Positions 17,498-27,118 are shown, counted from the first letter of the stretch. The stretch is DNA of 64,000 nt from Saprospiraceae bacterium (GCA_016719855.1 JADJYH010000009.1:124001-188000); one strand, 5' to 3'. Translations and numbers: made by a program. Notes: a model not told the origin generated them from the letters alone.

Positions 17498-19340
17498 TTA
17501 CCGCCCCATGTGTACCAGCAGCACGGACACATCCGCTGGCGTCACGCCGCTGATGCGGCTGGCCTGTCCGATTGTGCGGGGGCGCACCTTGCTCAGTTTC
17601 TCACGTGCCTCTTTCGAAATGGACGTAAGTGTTTGAAAATCAAAGTTTTCGAAGATTTTCAACTCCTCCAGCCGGAGCATCTTGTCGGCCATTTCCTGCT
17701 CTTTTTTGATATAGCCGTCGTACTTCATGCGGGTTTCGGCTTCGCCGAGGTAGTCCGGGTCGTACTGATTCAGGAAGCTGTCGAGTTCGGGCAGCACAGG
17801 GCGCAGGGTGGCCAAGTCCACGTTGGGGCGCAGCAGGATGCCGTGCAACTTCACTTGCTGCCGGATGGGCGACGAGCCGATGCTTTCGAGGAAGCCGTTG
17901 ATGGCGTCAGGCGCTACGCTGGTTTCCTTGAAAAACTGTTCGATTTCCACCGTGGCGGCCCGTTTTTCGTTACTGCCAACCGCCAACCGCCAGTTTTCCA
18001 AGAGCGGCGTGAGGCGCAAATCGGCGTTGTCCTGCCGTAGCAGAATGCGGTACTCAGCCCGGCTGGTGAACATCCGGTACGGCTCCTCGGTGCCCTTGTT
18101 CACGAGGTCGTCAATCAGCACGCCGATGTATGCCTCGCTGCGTTTCAGGATAAACGGCTCCTCGTCCCGCACGGCGAGATGGGCGTTGATGCCCGCCATC
18201 AATCCTTGACAACCAGCCTCCTCGTAGCCCGTCGTGCCGTTTATTTGCCCAGCGAAGAACAGGTTTTGACGAGGTGCGTTTCCAGCGACAGCTTCAACTG
18301 GTTGGGCGGAAAATAGTCGTATTCGATGGCATAGCCGGGGCGGAACATCTTCACGTTCTCGAAGCCCTCGATTTTGCGGAGCGCCTTGAACTGCACGTCT
18401 TCGGGTAGCGAGCTGGAAAAGCCGTTGACGTAAATCTCGCACGTGTCCCATCCCTCCGGCTCCACGAAAAGCTGGTGACGCTCCTTGTCGGCGAAGCGGT
18501 TGATTTTGTCCTCGATGCTGGGGCAGTAGCGGGGCCCAAGGCCCTGAATCCGCCCTTGGAACATCGGCGATTTCTCAAAGCCTTCCTTCAAAACATCGTG
18601 TACCGCCTGGCTGGTGTAGGTGATGTGGCAAGGCAACTGCCGCTCCAGCCGGGGCGTGTCAGTGTAACTGAACTTGCCGGGCGGGTCGTCGCCTTCCTGA
18701 CTTCCATTTGGAATAATCCAGCGAGCGGCCATCGAGCCGGGGGGGGTGCCGGTCTTCATGCGGCCAGCCTCGAAGCCGAGCTGGAGGAGCTGCTCGGTGA
18801 TGCCCGTGGCGGCTTTTCGCCCGCCCTGCCGCCGCCGAACTGTTTCTCGCCAATGTGAATAATGCCGTTCAAAAATGTACCATTGGTCAGCACAACTGCC
18901 TGACTTTCAATCTGTAAGCCCATGCCCGTGACCACGCCGCCGACCACGCCGTTTTTCACGAGGAGGCTGGCGACCATGTCCTGCCAGAAGTCCACGTTGG
19001 GGTGGGCCTCCAGCATTTGCCGCCATTTGGCGGCGAACAACATGCGGTCGCTCTGCGCACGGGGACTCCACATGGCGGGGCCTTTGGAGAGGTTGAGCAT
19101 CCGGAACTGCACGGCGGTATGGTCGGTCACGATGCCGGAATAGCCGCCGAGGGCGTCAATTTCCCGCACGATTTGGCCCTTGGCCACGCCGCCCATCGCC
19201 GGGTTGCACGACATCTGGGCGATGGTCTGCATGTTCATGGTCACGAGCAGCACCTTGGAGCCGAGGTTGGCTGCGCCAATGGCCGCTTCGCAACCTGCGT
19301 GGCCTGCGCCTACTACTATGACGTCGTATTTTGGAAACAT
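17498..19340 (-). CDS. mnmG: tRNA uridine-5-carboxymethylaminomethyl(34) synthesis enzyme MnmG (two frame breaks)
   Basis: MnmG (GidA) works with MnmE to modify U34 of certain tRNAs, using FAD and a folate. The N-terminal Rossmann motif is VIVVGAGHAGCEAA with the family string MSCNPAMGGVAKG; later come MKTGTPP, ETHLV joined to NLFFAGQINGTTGYEEAG, SRAEYRILLRQDNAD and the C-terminal helical domain with RPRTIGQASRISGV. The coding frame breaks in a T run at 18814-18817 (where one base is missing) and at 18265-18268. With both repaired the protein is 614 residues, normal for the family. The gene must be functional in a living cell, so the breaks are probably sequence errors. Confidence 0.95.
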
Positions 19341-19349
19341 TTTTATTCA

Positions 19350-19451
19350 AGTAAAAAGGAAAAAGTTGAAAGGAAAAAGTGGGGGCAGGCGCAACTCTTC
19401 AATTCATCCCAGGTGCTAACTTTTGCCTTTTTCCTTTCTACTTTTTACTTT
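19350..19451. repeat. Imperfect inverted repeat upstream of mnmG
   Basis: A/G-rich words (AAGTAAAAAGG, AAAAAGTTGAAAGG) at 19350-19380 pair with T/C-rich words (CCTTTTTCCTTTCTAC, TTTTTACTTT) at 19419-19451, with a loop of about 38 nt. It is one more example of the word-built intergenic structure. Confidence 0.75.
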
Positions 19452-19526
19452 AAAGGGCAAAGGTAGGAAAATGAAAATCCCGCGTCGGTGGTCATGGCGG
19501 GGATTTTCATTGGGTGAAATGGAAGG

Positions 19527-19787
19527 TCAAGCGGCAATTGCTGCTGCTTGCTTCTCCTCCAAGGCCATCCAATGGCGGATGACGTGCTGGGTGAATTCGA
19601 GGAGGTATAACGGGGGCATTTTCGGATTGACCGTAGCGACCAACGCTAAAACTGCTTGTTGCAGGTCACTATCAGGGTGTTTTTCACGAAACGCAGTTAT
19701 CCCGAGAGGGCTGCTGTCCGTAGTCCGTCTCGATATTTTTCAGATAGTTCCGTCTTTTGCCGCTTTCGCCTTGTTCTCGTCGTAGAT
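19527..19787 (-). pseudogene. Fragmented small protein downstream of the DUF6934-like gene
   Basis: In shifting frames the minus strand encodes LSEKYRDGLRTAALSG, then ITAFREKHPDSDLQQAVLAL, then NPKMPPLYLLEFTQHVIRHW and MALEEKQAAAIAA before a stop at 19527-19529. The residue pattern looks like genuine protein, but no start codon is obvious and at least one frame break lies in the middle. I infer a small, probably alpha-helical protein partnered with the gene upstream. Function unknown. Confidence 0.4.
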
Positions 19788-20254
19788 TATTTTTCAAATG
19801 GCTTTTCCGTGAAGATAAAGGCATCATAGGTTTTTGTGGGATGGTAAGGGAGAATTTCTGACGTATATTTTAAGACACCAAATACTTCGAACACCAACTC
19901 AATCTCATCGAATTTCCGCTGGAATACCCGGTTATAAAGTGATTTGCGTTTGCATCCAGGGTCTATAATTCGGGGCATATGGGTGTTTTTCAAAAAAAAT
20001 GCGCACATTTTGCAAAGTTTGAAGCACCTTCCTCATGTCGCCATTATCGGAGATAATTGAATCATCAAATTCTTCACCGCCTTTCAAATCTCCGAATGCA
20101 AGGTTCCAAGCCTCTCCAAAAGCTGGGCTGAAAGATACGATTTTGCAATTTCCCCCGGCCCATGCTCACGAACTCTATCGGATCGCTCGTCGTGGGGAGG
20201 AGGGCGTTTCGTTTCTTCATAGTTTGCTGTACTTTTTAGATGCCTTAACGTCAT
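19787..20254 (-). pseudogene. DUF6934-like protein with several frame breaks
   Basis: Joined across frames, the minus strand gives FVSMGRGKLQ, IVSFSPAFGEAWNLAFGDLK, GGEEFDDSIISDNGDMRKVL, QTLQNVRIFFEKHP, then DPGCKRKSLYNRVFQRKFDE and SEILPYHPTKTYDAFIFTEK with a stop at 19787. The phrases 'NLAFGDL', 'SDNGDMRKVL' and 'SLYNR' resemble the Bacteroidota family I know as DUF6934, whose function is unknown. Breaks near 20120-20160, about 19990 and near the start affect reading. The start (20254) is a guess. It may be a decayed gene or carry sequence errors. Confidence 0.5.
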
Positions 20255-20260
20255 ATTGTG

Positions 20261-21490
20261 CTAATCCTCCAAGCCATAAACAAACAACCCGCTCCGCAAT
20301 TTCGGCTCAAACCAAGTCACCTTCGGCGGCATAATGAGGTCGTTGTCGGCGATGCTAATCAACTGCGCCATGCTGACGGGGTAGAGCGCAAAGGCGATGG
20401 CCATTTCGCCGCTGTCCACCCGGCGCTCCAACTCGCCGAGGCCACGGATGCCGCCCACGAAGTCAATGCGCTTGTCGGTGCGGAGGTCGCCGATGCCGAG
20501 CAACGGAGCCAGCACCTGGCTGGTGAGGATGGTCACGTCCAACTCGCCGATGGGGCTGTCGTCGTAGGTGCCGGGCTTGGCGGTCAGCTTGTACCACTGT
20601 CCGTCAAGGTACATCCCAAAGGTGTGCAACGCCTCAGGGCGGTATTGCGAAGCCCGTTTTTCCACTTCAAAGCTGCTTGCCAATTTTTCCAATAACTCAT
20701 TGACTGTCAGGTCGTTGAGGTCTTTCACAACCCGGTTGTAGTCTTGTATGGCCAGTTGGTTATCTGGGAAAAGCACCGCCATGAAATAGTTTGCGGCACC
20801 AGGATGTCCGTTGCTCAGTTCCCGGCCCACAAGCGCCCCGGCAGAAGTGCGGTGGTGGCCATCGGCGATGTAGATTTTGGGCACATCCGATGCGAAAAGC
20901 TGCTGGATGCGGGCGTTCAACGAAGCCTCAGTGATGGGCCAAAACTTGTGGCTGATGCCGTCGTCGGAAGTGAAATCGTATTCCGGCGCGTGGGCCTTCA
21001 CGGCTTCCACTTCCCGGTCAATGGCATCCACGTGCGGGTATGAGAACAACACCGGCTCATAGTTCAGGCGGCTGGCACGGATATGGTTTTTCCGGTCCTC
21101 CTCCTTGTCGGGGCGGGTGAGCTCGTGCTTCTTGATGATGTTGTTGAAATAGTCCTCGATGGCGCAGCAGCCCACAAGGCCCGTTTGCTCATGGCCGTTC
21201 ATGTTGAGCAAATAGACATAGAATTGCGGCGCCGGGTCTTGCACAATGATGCCGTCCTTCACCAGGCGGTCGAAGTTCTCCTTGCCCTTCCGGTAAATTT
21301 CGGGGGCATAGTGGTCGTGGCTCTCCGGGAAGTCAATTTCGGGCTTGATGACGTGGTAAAACGACAAGGGGTTTCCCTCGCATTCTTCCAGTGCTTCTTC
21401 CCGGTTCAGCACGTCGTAGGGTCGGCTGGCTACGGCTTTGGCGTTGTCCTTGGTAGGGCGGTAGGCTTTAAACGGAATAAAGGTGCTCAT
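20261..21490 (-). CDS. DUF1015 domain-containing protein
   Basis: A 409-residue cytosolic protein. The opening FIPFKAYRPTKDNAKAVASR and the phrases PYDVLNREEA, YVYLLNMNGHEQTGLVGC, FNNIIKKHELTRPDKEEDR, YIADGHHRTSAGAL and VTWFEPKLRSGLFVYGLED are diagnostic of DUF1015, a family of unknown activity often found near serA/serC in Bacteroidota. The ATG at 21490 is chosen because the family begins near FIPFKA; the frame is open upstream only over unlikely sequence. It is followed 6 nt later by the DUF6934-like gene. Confidence 0.93.
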   Translation of the reverse strand: MSTFIPFKAYRPTKDNAKAVASRPYDVLNREEALEECEGNPLSFYHVIKPEIDFPESHDHYAPEIYRKGKENFDRLVKDGIIVQDPAPQFYVYLLNMNGHEQTGLVGCCAIEDYFNNIIKKHELTRPDKEEDRKNHIRASRLNYEPVLFSYPHVDAIDREVEAVKAHAPEYDFTSDDGISHKFWPITEASLNARIQQLFASDVPKIYIADGHHRTSAGALVGRELSNGHPGAANYFMAVLFPDNQLAIQDYNRVVKDLNDLTVNELLEKLASSFEVEKRASQYRPEALHTFGMYLDGQWYKLTAKPGTYDDSPIGELDVTILTSQVLAPLLGIGDLRTDKRIDFVGGIRGLGELERRVDSGEMAIAFALYPVSMAQLISIADNDLIMPPKVTWFEPKLRSGLFVYGLED

Positions 21491-21602
21491 TGGATGGCAG
21501 TTTTGTTTTACAAAATGAGCGGCAAAGCTAATGCCTTGCGGGAAATAGCGGTGTACTGCCTTTCGATGATTTTTATTTCTTGATTGGCCAACTGCGGGCA
21601 TC

Positions 21603-21645
21603 CAAAAACAAGGGCAGCCCCAGCAAGAATTGCCAGAAGCTGCCC
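21603..21645 (-). terminator. Intrinsic terminator of the DUF6089 gene
   Basis: GGGCAGC (21612-21618) and GCTGCCC (21639-21645) form a stem; on the minus strand it is followed by TTGTTTTTGG. It lies 27 nt after that gene's stop codon. Confidence 0.65.
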
Positions 21646-21671
21646 AGTAGTTCAAGGCATTAAATTGTTAA

Positions 21672-22460
21672 TCAGCGGCTAAGGTTGACACCGATGGTCA
21701 TCCCAAACAGTGCGTACCAGTCCATTTTGTCGGGATTGCCACGTTGGGTGCCGGGCTTCGGGTACAGTGGTGCATCGGACAAGTTTCCCTCGATGCCCCG
21801 GTAGCTGAGTTGCGCAGCCAGGCTGTTATTCTCACCTAGCAGTCTGATGTCGCTGCGATAGGTGTTGCTCACGTCGTCGAGGTAGTCGGTAAAGGTTTTC
21901 CGAAGGCCAAGCTCAAAGCCGAGGCTCCCCCGGTTGCGGAGGTTCAGTTTTATACCAGCGCCAAATGGGATGGCGAACTGGAAGAGGCTATACTCCACGC
22001 CCTCAGTTTGGTAGTGGTGCAAGTTGTACACATTGCCGCCCATCTCAGCTTGCGGGTTGAAATAAAACGCCGCAATGCCGGTGAAAAAATAGGGCATGAA
22101 CTGGTTGTCGCCAGTTTTCAGGCTAATGGGCACCCACTCCACCTGTGCCCCAAACTCGTAGAGGTCGGAGCGGAAGCTCAGGTTTCGTTTCCAGAGGCCA
22201 CCCTCCATCGTGTTGTTGGCGTCGTTGCCGGAGAGTACGAGCCTTGCAATCTGCATTTTCAGTCCGAACTGGCGGTTGAGTTTTTTTCGGACATAAATCC
22301 CATTCGCCATGTTGCACTCCAGCGGTTCGATGTCACGTTCGGTGAGGTCGCCGCTGTAGTTGGAGCAGCCGAAAATGATTCCGACTTCATCGAACTGGGC
22401 ACGGCTGGCGACAGGCAAAATCAACAGACAGAAAACGATTGGTAATAATCCCTTTTTCAT
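21672..22460 (-). CDS. DUF6089 family outer-membrane protein
   Basis: A 262-residue protein with a signal peptide (MKKGLLPIVFCLLILPVAS, cleavage near SRAQ-FD). The mature start FDEVGIIFGCSNYSGDLTER and the later YFFTGIAAFYFNPQAEM, IPFGAGIKLNLRNRGSLGFE and RKTFTDYLDDVSNTY match the DUF6089 barrel-like family of Bacteroidota, some members of which are linked to gliding and type IX secretion. The ATG at 22460 was chosen for the signal peptide. It is single and ends in its own terminator. Confidence 0.8.
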   Translation of the reverse strand: MKKGLLPIVFCLLILPVASRAQFDEVGIIFGCSNYSGDLTERDIEPLECNMANGIYVRKKLNRQFGLKMQIARLVLSGNDANNTMEGGLWKRNLSFRSDLYEFGAQVEWVPISLKTGDNQFMPYFFTGIAAFYFNPQAEMGGNVYNLHHYQTEGVEYSLFQFAIPFGAGIKLNLRNRGSLGFELGLRKTFTDYLDDVSNTYRSDIRLLGENNSLAAQLSYRGIEGNLSDAPLYPKPGTQRGNPDKMDWYALFGMTIGVNLSR

Positions 22461-22850
22461 GGTACGTGCAGTTTTTGGTAATTGGCCGCAAAAACCAACC
22501 GCCTCATTTGCCGAGTGCCGAGAGGCCAAACAAAGTAGCTCCTTTTTGCTGCGCAAATAAGTTTGAAAAAATAGTCTATGCTCGAAGGGACAGCAATAAT
22601 TCAGGGATGGGAAAAATGTCAGAAATAATCGTTTTTAGATTGGACAGGAATACAAATAGGGATAGATGATTTTGCCTTCACTTAAGTTTCGAGTGCAAAA
22701 TATGTTCGGCGGGTTGTGTCGCAAAACTATGCAACAGGTTTTATAATCAAAGCTATCGGTAAAGATTTTTTTGCCCAATGGGAATTTTGCAGTTCTCAAA
22801 CTTGGCACTGGATTGCTTTCAGCCTTAAAAAAATAACTCCGAAGCGGCCA
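22461..22850. other. Gene-free stretch upstream of the DUF6089 gene
   Basis: 390 bp between the DUF6089 start and the end of the transglycosylase gene, both on the minus strand. It should contain the DUF6089 promoter. I see no repeat, RNA or coding signal. Confidence 0.5.
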
Positions 22851-23795
22851 TCACGGCCTCACTGCTGGTCGGTGTACCGCGTCCAAATACAATGTCCAAG
22901 CTTCTTTTGGCAAGGTGAGGAATATCCCTTTTTGATGGGCTGGCTGGTTGTCACAGATGTAGCCGGGATTTAGTCGGCGCAATATGGATAGGTCAACGCC
23001 AGTGATTTCCGAGATTTTTTTGACCGAAATGGCCTCGTACACCCTGGCCGACATGGCGTTGTACAGCAATAGGTCGGGCAGTGCTGGCGCAATATCGTGG
23101 TACTGAAAATAGGTGGCGAGGTAGGTAGCGGCGAGGTAGCGGGCGAGGTAAAGTTGTGTTTCCTTTGGCAAGTATTGCTTGACGCTAGCGTAGTCCTGGC
23201 TTCCAGCCTGTTGCATGGCCCGGTTCAAACGGCCAGGGCCACAATTGTAGGCCACCAGTGCCAGTTCCCAATTTCCGAATCGTTTGTGAAGGCGCTTCAG
23301 GTACTTGACCGCTGCCTCGGTGGAGCGGTTCGGGTCTTTGCGCTCGTCGAGCTTGCCGTCCACGACCAGCCCAAGCGCACGGCCTGTGGCGGGAACGAGT
23401 TGCCAGAGGCCAGCTGCCCCCTTTGTCGAAACAGCTTGGGGCAGCATCTCGGACTCCACCATCGGCAGGTACTTCAACTGCCGTGGTAGGCCATTCCTGT
23501 CGAGGTAGTGCTCTATCATGGGCAGGTAAATCATGCCCCGACCCAAAATAGCCTCTGTGTCCCGGATACCATAGGTTAGGTAACGGGCCAGGTAAGCCTT
23601 CACGTTTGCATCGAAAACAGCCGCAACAGGACTGCACATCAACTGAATCCGAGTTTCAATATCGGACTCATCAGGCAGGTAGTCTGCGCCAACCGGCAAA
23701 AAGTAATCGCCAGGTGCAAAATTCAAATCTTCGGCAGCCTGCGCCTGCAAAATAGCAAGCCAGGCTGCCGCCAATGTACATGGGATACGTCTCAT
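22851..23795 (-). CDS. Lytic transglycosylase (MltD-like, SLT domain)
   Basis: A 314-residue exported enzyme that cleaves the MurNAc-GlcNAc bond of peptidoglycan. A signal peptide (MRRIPCTLAAAWLAILQAQA) is followed by the transglycosylase core: the catalytic glutamate in YLPMVESEMLPQAVS (about residue 118), GAAGLWQLVPATGRALGL, ALVAYNCGPGRLNRA and YLARYLAATYLA. The last 50 residues (ISVKKISEITGVDLSILRRL) resemble a single degenerate LysM module rather than the usual tandem set, so the protein is at the short end of the MltD family. Confidence 0.92.
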   Translation of the reverse strand: MRRIPCTLAAAWLAILQAQAAEDLNFAPGDYFLPVGADYLPDESDIETRIQLMCSPVAAVFDANVKAYLARYLTYGIRDTEAILGRGMIYLPMIEHYLDRNGLPRQLKYLPMVESEMLPQAVSTKGAAGLWQLVPATGRALGLVVDGKLDERKDPNRSTEAAVKYLKRLHKRFGNWELALVAYNCGPGRLNRAMQQAGSQDYASVKQYLPKETQLYLARYLAATYLATYFQYHDIAPALPDLLLYNAMSARVYEAISVKKISEITGVDLSILRRLNPGYICDNQPAHQKGIFLTLPKEAWTLYLDAVHRPAVRP

Positions 23796-24402
23796 AGTGT
23801 GTTCGTTTGTGTTCGCTTTTTGTTCAGTCCCTCAAGTTAAACCCGTAGTTTTTGCCTTTTTTCATATTTCTTTTGATTGTGATGGGGGGACGTATGCAGG
23901 GGGCATAGTATTACCATGTCAAGAAAACTTGTGGTTCAAAAAATCAGTCTTCTGTCTTGTTGTTGCCTGTGGGAATAGTGCCGTAGGAAGTGATGTGACG
24001 GGCTTTAGTGTTGCGAAACTAGAATTTCTGACAGCAGCTTTTTGGGGGCTGTCAATTTTGTTCGCTGGGGAATCCATGTATGCGTTTGGAGGATAACACC
24101 CACTTTGCCAAAAATCAGGCCGCAAGGGAGTAGCTTTAAAATATTTATCCTAAAATCATTCACAACTCACTGACTTTAAGACAAGTAGCTGCATTTTTTG
24201 AGAAAAAAAATCTTGGCATGAGCACCGTATTTGAAAAGCCCACGACGCCTAATTGAACCTAAAACTGTGGCTGGCCATCAGAAAGTTGTGCCCAAGGCCG
24301 TTTGAACTTGCGGCAGCTTTACGGGTTATTTTCCCGTTGCATTTCGTCGCAATGGCGAAAAATCACCACCGCAACCTTGCAATTTTCTATTTTTGCGCCG
24401 CT
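23796..24402. other. Long divergent intergenic region
   Basis: 607 bp between the transglycosylase (minus) and panD (plus). A short hairpin, TGACAGC (24029-24035) with GCTGTCA (24048-24054), is followed by ATTTTG and may be a weak terminator. Short open frames here have no recognisable protein character. The panD -7 box is at its right end. Confidence 0.5.
24388..24395 (+). promoter_or_regulatory. -7 element of the panD operon
   Basis: TATTTTTG fits TAnnTTTG and ends 7 nt before the panD start, predicting an almost leaderless mRNA. No -33 TTG was found at normal spacing, so confidence is limited. Confidence 0.4.
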
Positions 24403-24753
24403 ATGTTTCTAACCATATTTAAGTCAAAAATTCACAGGGCCAAGATTACCGAGGCCAATCTCCACTACGTTGGCAGCATCACCATTGACGAGGCGCTGCT
24501 CGAAGCCGCCAACATCATGGAGGGCGAGAAGGTGCAGATAGTCAACAACAACAACGGCGAGCGCATCGAGACCTACGCCATCCGGGGCGAGCGCAATTCT
24601 GGCATCATCTGCCTGAACGGTGCTGCTGCCCGTAAGTGCCAGCCCGGCGACATCATCATCATCATCGCCTACGCGCTGATGACGCCCGAGGAGGCCAAGG
24701 GCTTCAAGCCTGCCACCGTTTTTCCTGACGAAAACAACCGGCTGCCAGCCTGA
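24403..24753 (+). CDS. panD: Aspartate 1-decarboxylase precursor
   Basis: PanD makes beta-alanine for pantothenate and coenzyme A; it is a pyruvoyl enzyme that cleaves itself. The 116-residue protein has the cleavage context NLHYVGSITIDEALLEAA (Gly-Ser bond near residues 24-25), the catalytic lysine in FKSKIHRAKITEAN near the start, and ICLNGAAARKCQPGDIIIII. The start at 24403 matches the family N-terminus. It is first in an operon with the flippase-like gene (15-nt gap) and rfaE2. Confidence 0.96.
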   Translation: MFLTIFKSKIHRAKITEANLHYVGSITIDEALLEAANIMEGEKVQIVNNNNGERIETYAIRGERNSGIICLNGAAARKCQPGDIIIIIAYALMTPEEAKGFKPATVFPDENNRLPA

Positions 24754-24767
24754 CCCCAACCGCTACG

Positions 24768-25850
24768 ATGAAAAAAATCGTTGTAAATACCCTTCAATTC
24801 CTGCTCTCGCTCGGCATTGGCTCCACCATACTTTACTTTGTTTACCAGCACCAAAGCAAGTCCTATGTGAAAGATTGCATATCGAAGGGCAATGCCGCCG
24901 AAGCCTGCAACCTGATGGACAAGCTCGTGGCCGACTTTCAGCAGACCAATTTTGGCTGGATTGCGCTCGTGATGCTCGCCTTCCTCGTCAGCAACTACAG
25001 CCGTACGGCCAAATGGATGATTTTGCTGAAACCGCTGGGTTATCAGCCCCGCTTTATCAACGGTTTCTTGTCCATCCTGGTGGCCTATTTTGCCAATATC
25101 TTCATCCCTCGCATTGGCGAGGTGGCACGGGCAGGCATCTTTTCAAAATACGAGAAAATCCCCGTGGAAAAAGTCATGGGCACCATCGTGGTGGATAGGG
25201 TAGTGGACGTGCTATGCCTACTGCTTGCCTTCTGCTTGGCGCTTTTTTTTGAGTTCGACAAGCTCTGGGGATATATCGAGCAAAACAGCGGGCAGGAGGG
25301 AAGTGGCAGCGCCACGAAATGGCTGGTATTGGGCATAATTGCCGCCGTGGCAGGCGTGGTTTTTTTGCTTCGAAAAAAGCTGGCACAAACGGTCATTTTC
25401 CAAAAAATCATGAAACTGTTCTTGGGGTTTTGGGAGGGCATACGCACCGTGGGAAAGCTCGACCGGCCCTGGCTTTTCATCTTCCACAGCCTCAACATCT
25501 GGCTGCTGTACTTCCTGATGACCTGGCTCGGCTTCAAGGCTTTCGGCCCTACTAGCCACCTCGACATGCAGGCAGCACTGACGGTTTTTGCCTTCGGAAC
25601 ACTGGGAATGGTCATCCCGTCGCCAGGTGGTATGGGCACTTTTCAGGGGCTGGTCACTGGGGTGCTCACGTTGTTTTATGGCATCAATGGCAACGATGCT
25701 TTCTCCGTCGCCAACATCATTTTCTTCTTGATTCAAATCGGGCTGAATTCTGTGATGGGCCTCATTGCTTTCGTGCTACTACCTTTTGTCAATAAAAATT
25801 ACGAACCAGCGGGCGAGCGGAGTGAGCGGGGTGAGAAAGCGAGCGAGTGA
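24768..25850 (+). CDS. Lysylphosphatidylglycerol synthase TM region/UPF0104-like flippase domain protein
   Basis: A 360-residue polytopic membrane protein of the UPF0104/LPG_synthase_TM family, whose members flip or anchor lipids. The family signature is in ANIFIPRIGEVARAGIFSKY and GTIVVDRVVDVLCLLLAF, and later FGTLGMVIPSPGGMGTFQGL. About eight hydrophobic helices. The last residues (PAGERSERGEKASE) are encoded by a tandem GAGCGAG-like repeat, so the tail may be noise rather than a domain. It lies between panD and rfaE2 and is probably cotranscribed; a lipid A or glycolipid role is an inference from rfaE2. Confidence 0.88.
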   Translation: MKKIVVNTLQFLLSLGIGSTILYFVYQHQSKSYVKDCISKGNAAEACNLMDKLVADFQQTNFGWIALVMLAFLVSNYSRTAKWMILLKPLGYQPRFINGFLSILVAYFANIFIPRIGEVARAGIFSKYEKIPVEKVMGTIVVDRVVDVLCLLLAFCLALFFEFDKLWGYIEQNSGQEGSGSATKWLVLGIIAAVAGVVFLLRKKLAQTVIFQKIMKLFLGFWEGIRTVGKLDRPWLFIFHSLNIWLLYFLMTWLGFKAFGPTSHLDMQAALTVFAFGTLGMVIPSPGGMGTFQGLVTGVLTLFYGINGNDAFSVANIIFFLIQIGLNSVMGLIAFVLLPFVNKNYEPAGERSERGEKASE

Positions 25851-25867
25851 GAGAACCTAGCTTGACC

Positions 25868-25896
25868 AACAATTTAACAATCCAGCAATTCAACCA
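25868..25896 (+). repeat. Word repeat in the rfaE2 leader
   Basis: Variants of the word CAATTTAACAAT repeat three times just before the rfaE2 start at 25904. No inverted partner is present nearby. Confidence 0.6.
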
Positions 25897-25903
25897 TCCC
25901 AAA

Positions 25904-26392
25904 ATGTTCTTCGAAAAAATTCAATCCAAGATTCAAACTCGGGAACAGTTGGCCGAGACGGCGGCACACTGGCGAGCGCAGGGTGAGCGCATCGTGTTCA
26001 CCAACGGTTGCTTTGACATCCTGCATTTTGGGCACGTACACTACCTCGCCGCCGCCCGTGACCTTGGCCATCGACTGGTCGTTGGCGTAAATTCGGATGC
26101 CTCGGTGCGCCGCCTGAAAGGCCCTAACCGCCCAATCCAAGATGAGCGAACCCGGCTTCACCTGCTGGCTGCACTTGCCTGCGTGGATGCAGTCGTGCTA
26201 TTTGAAGAGGACACACCCTACGACCTGATTGCCAAACTCCGACCAGACGTTTTGGTGAAAGGAGGCGACTGGTCACCCTCCCAAATCGTGGGGGCTGACC
26301 TCGTGCTGGCCGATGGCGGCGAGGTGCTTAGCTTGCCGTTCGTCGAGGGTTTTTCAACCACAAAAATTGAGGAAAAAATTCTCGGAAGATAA
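25904..26392 (+). CDS. rfaE2: D-glycero-beta-D-manno-heptose 1-phosphate adenylyltransferase
   Basis: This nucleotidyltransferase makes ADP-heptose, the heptose donor for lipopolysaccharide core. It is the C-terminal half of E. coli HldE as a stand-alone protein. The 162-residue sequence has the family motif FTNGCFDILHFGHVHYLAA (about 28-46), LVVGVNSDASVRRLKGPNRP, and VLVKGGDWSPSQIVGAD, plus the closing FSTTKIEEKILGR. The start at 25904 matches the family. The kinase half (rfaE1) is not in this window. Confidence 0.95.
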   Translation: MFFEKIQSKIQTREQLAETAAHWRAQGERIVFTNGCFDILHFGHVHYLAAARDLGHRLVVGVNSDASVRRLKGPNRPIQDERTRLHLLAALACVDAVVLFEEDTPYDLIAKLRPDVLVKGGDWSPSQIVGADLVLADGGEVLSLPFVEGFSTTKIEEKILGR

Positions 26393-26524
26393 CCTGTTTC
26401 GCCAAAATCTGCCTAATCCGCTCGTTTTCAAGGAGATAGAAACGAGACACCAGCTTGCTCATTTCCAGCTCGGAAAACAAAAAATCCTGCTTGGCTTTTT
26501 AATCAAAAATTAATCAAAAAAAAC

Positions 26525-26556
26525 TTGAAATAATCAGCTTCAGGAAACTATATTTG
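26525..26556 (+). promoter_or_regulatory. Bacteroidota-type promoter of the small coiled-coil gene
   Basis: TTG at 26525-26527 and TATATTTG at 26549-26556 are 21 nt apart, within the usual range. It predicts a start near 26562, 57 nt before the ATG at 26619. Confidence 0.6.
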
Positions 26557-26618
26557 TCACTTCTTGCAGTTGTAAGAATTATTGCTAAAACTTTCTCGCC
26601 TTACCAAACCAATTAGTA

Positions 26619-26849
26619 ATGAATGAACATTCAATGATTCAGCGGCTTTTTTCCGCAAAAGATGCACTGAAATCCACAATTCAGAAAATGCTTGACCTGA
26701 ACCGCCAGTTAAAGTCCTTGCGAAAGAGCAAGGAAGAGTTGGAAGACCAGGCCATCAAACAGGAGCTAAAACTCCTTAACAAAGTGGCCGACCACCAAGC
26801 AAAAATTGTACAGCTCTATGAGTACCGCCTGAAAAAGGCAAGTAACTAA
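26619..26849 (+). CDS. Small coiled-coil protein
   Basis: A 76-residue protein, almost entirely heptad-like helix (KDALKSTIQKMLDLNRQLKS, LRKSKEELEDQAIKQELKLL, VADHQAKIVQLYEYRLKKA). No family is recognised. It has its own promoter and a strong terminator, so it is a single-gene unit. The AT-rich 226-bp gap before it carries no other gene. Confidence 0.75.
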   Translation: MNEHSMIQRLFSAKDALKSTIQKMLDLNRQLKSLRKSKEELEDQAIKQELKLLNKVADHQAKIVQLYEYRLKKASN

Positions 26850-26881
26850 CCGAAGGCAAATAACTGACCGACCTTTTACCT

Positions 26882-26929
26882 AAAAAAAATGCCTGTCTGG
26901 ACGCATGTTCCACGGCAGGCATTTTTTTT
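26882..26929 (+). terminator. Strong intrinsic terminator
   Basis: AAAAAAAATGCCTG (26882-26895) pairs with CAGGCATTTTTTTT (26916-26929) around a 20-nt loop. It follows the small coiled-coil gene by 32 nt. Confidence 0.9.
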
Positions 26930-27118
26930 GCGCCCCACCTTTTCTTCTCCCTCTCCCTCAAAAAAACTGGGGCAAGTTTTGCAATACCTTAACACCCATT
27001 TGGGCAGCTTTTGCGTTTAATAGTACGAAGAACTGTCGTATTGGGCGGCTGGCACTCAAAAATTTGATTGCTCGTTGAATCGAACGACTGCATAACTTCG
27101 CACCAAAATTTCAATTAA

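Noticed and set aside
23797..24096. Plus-strand open frame of 99 codons in the region before panD
   Set aside because: No recognisable family, no promoter, and it crosses sequence that looks intergenic; an overlapping minus-strand frame is equally long.
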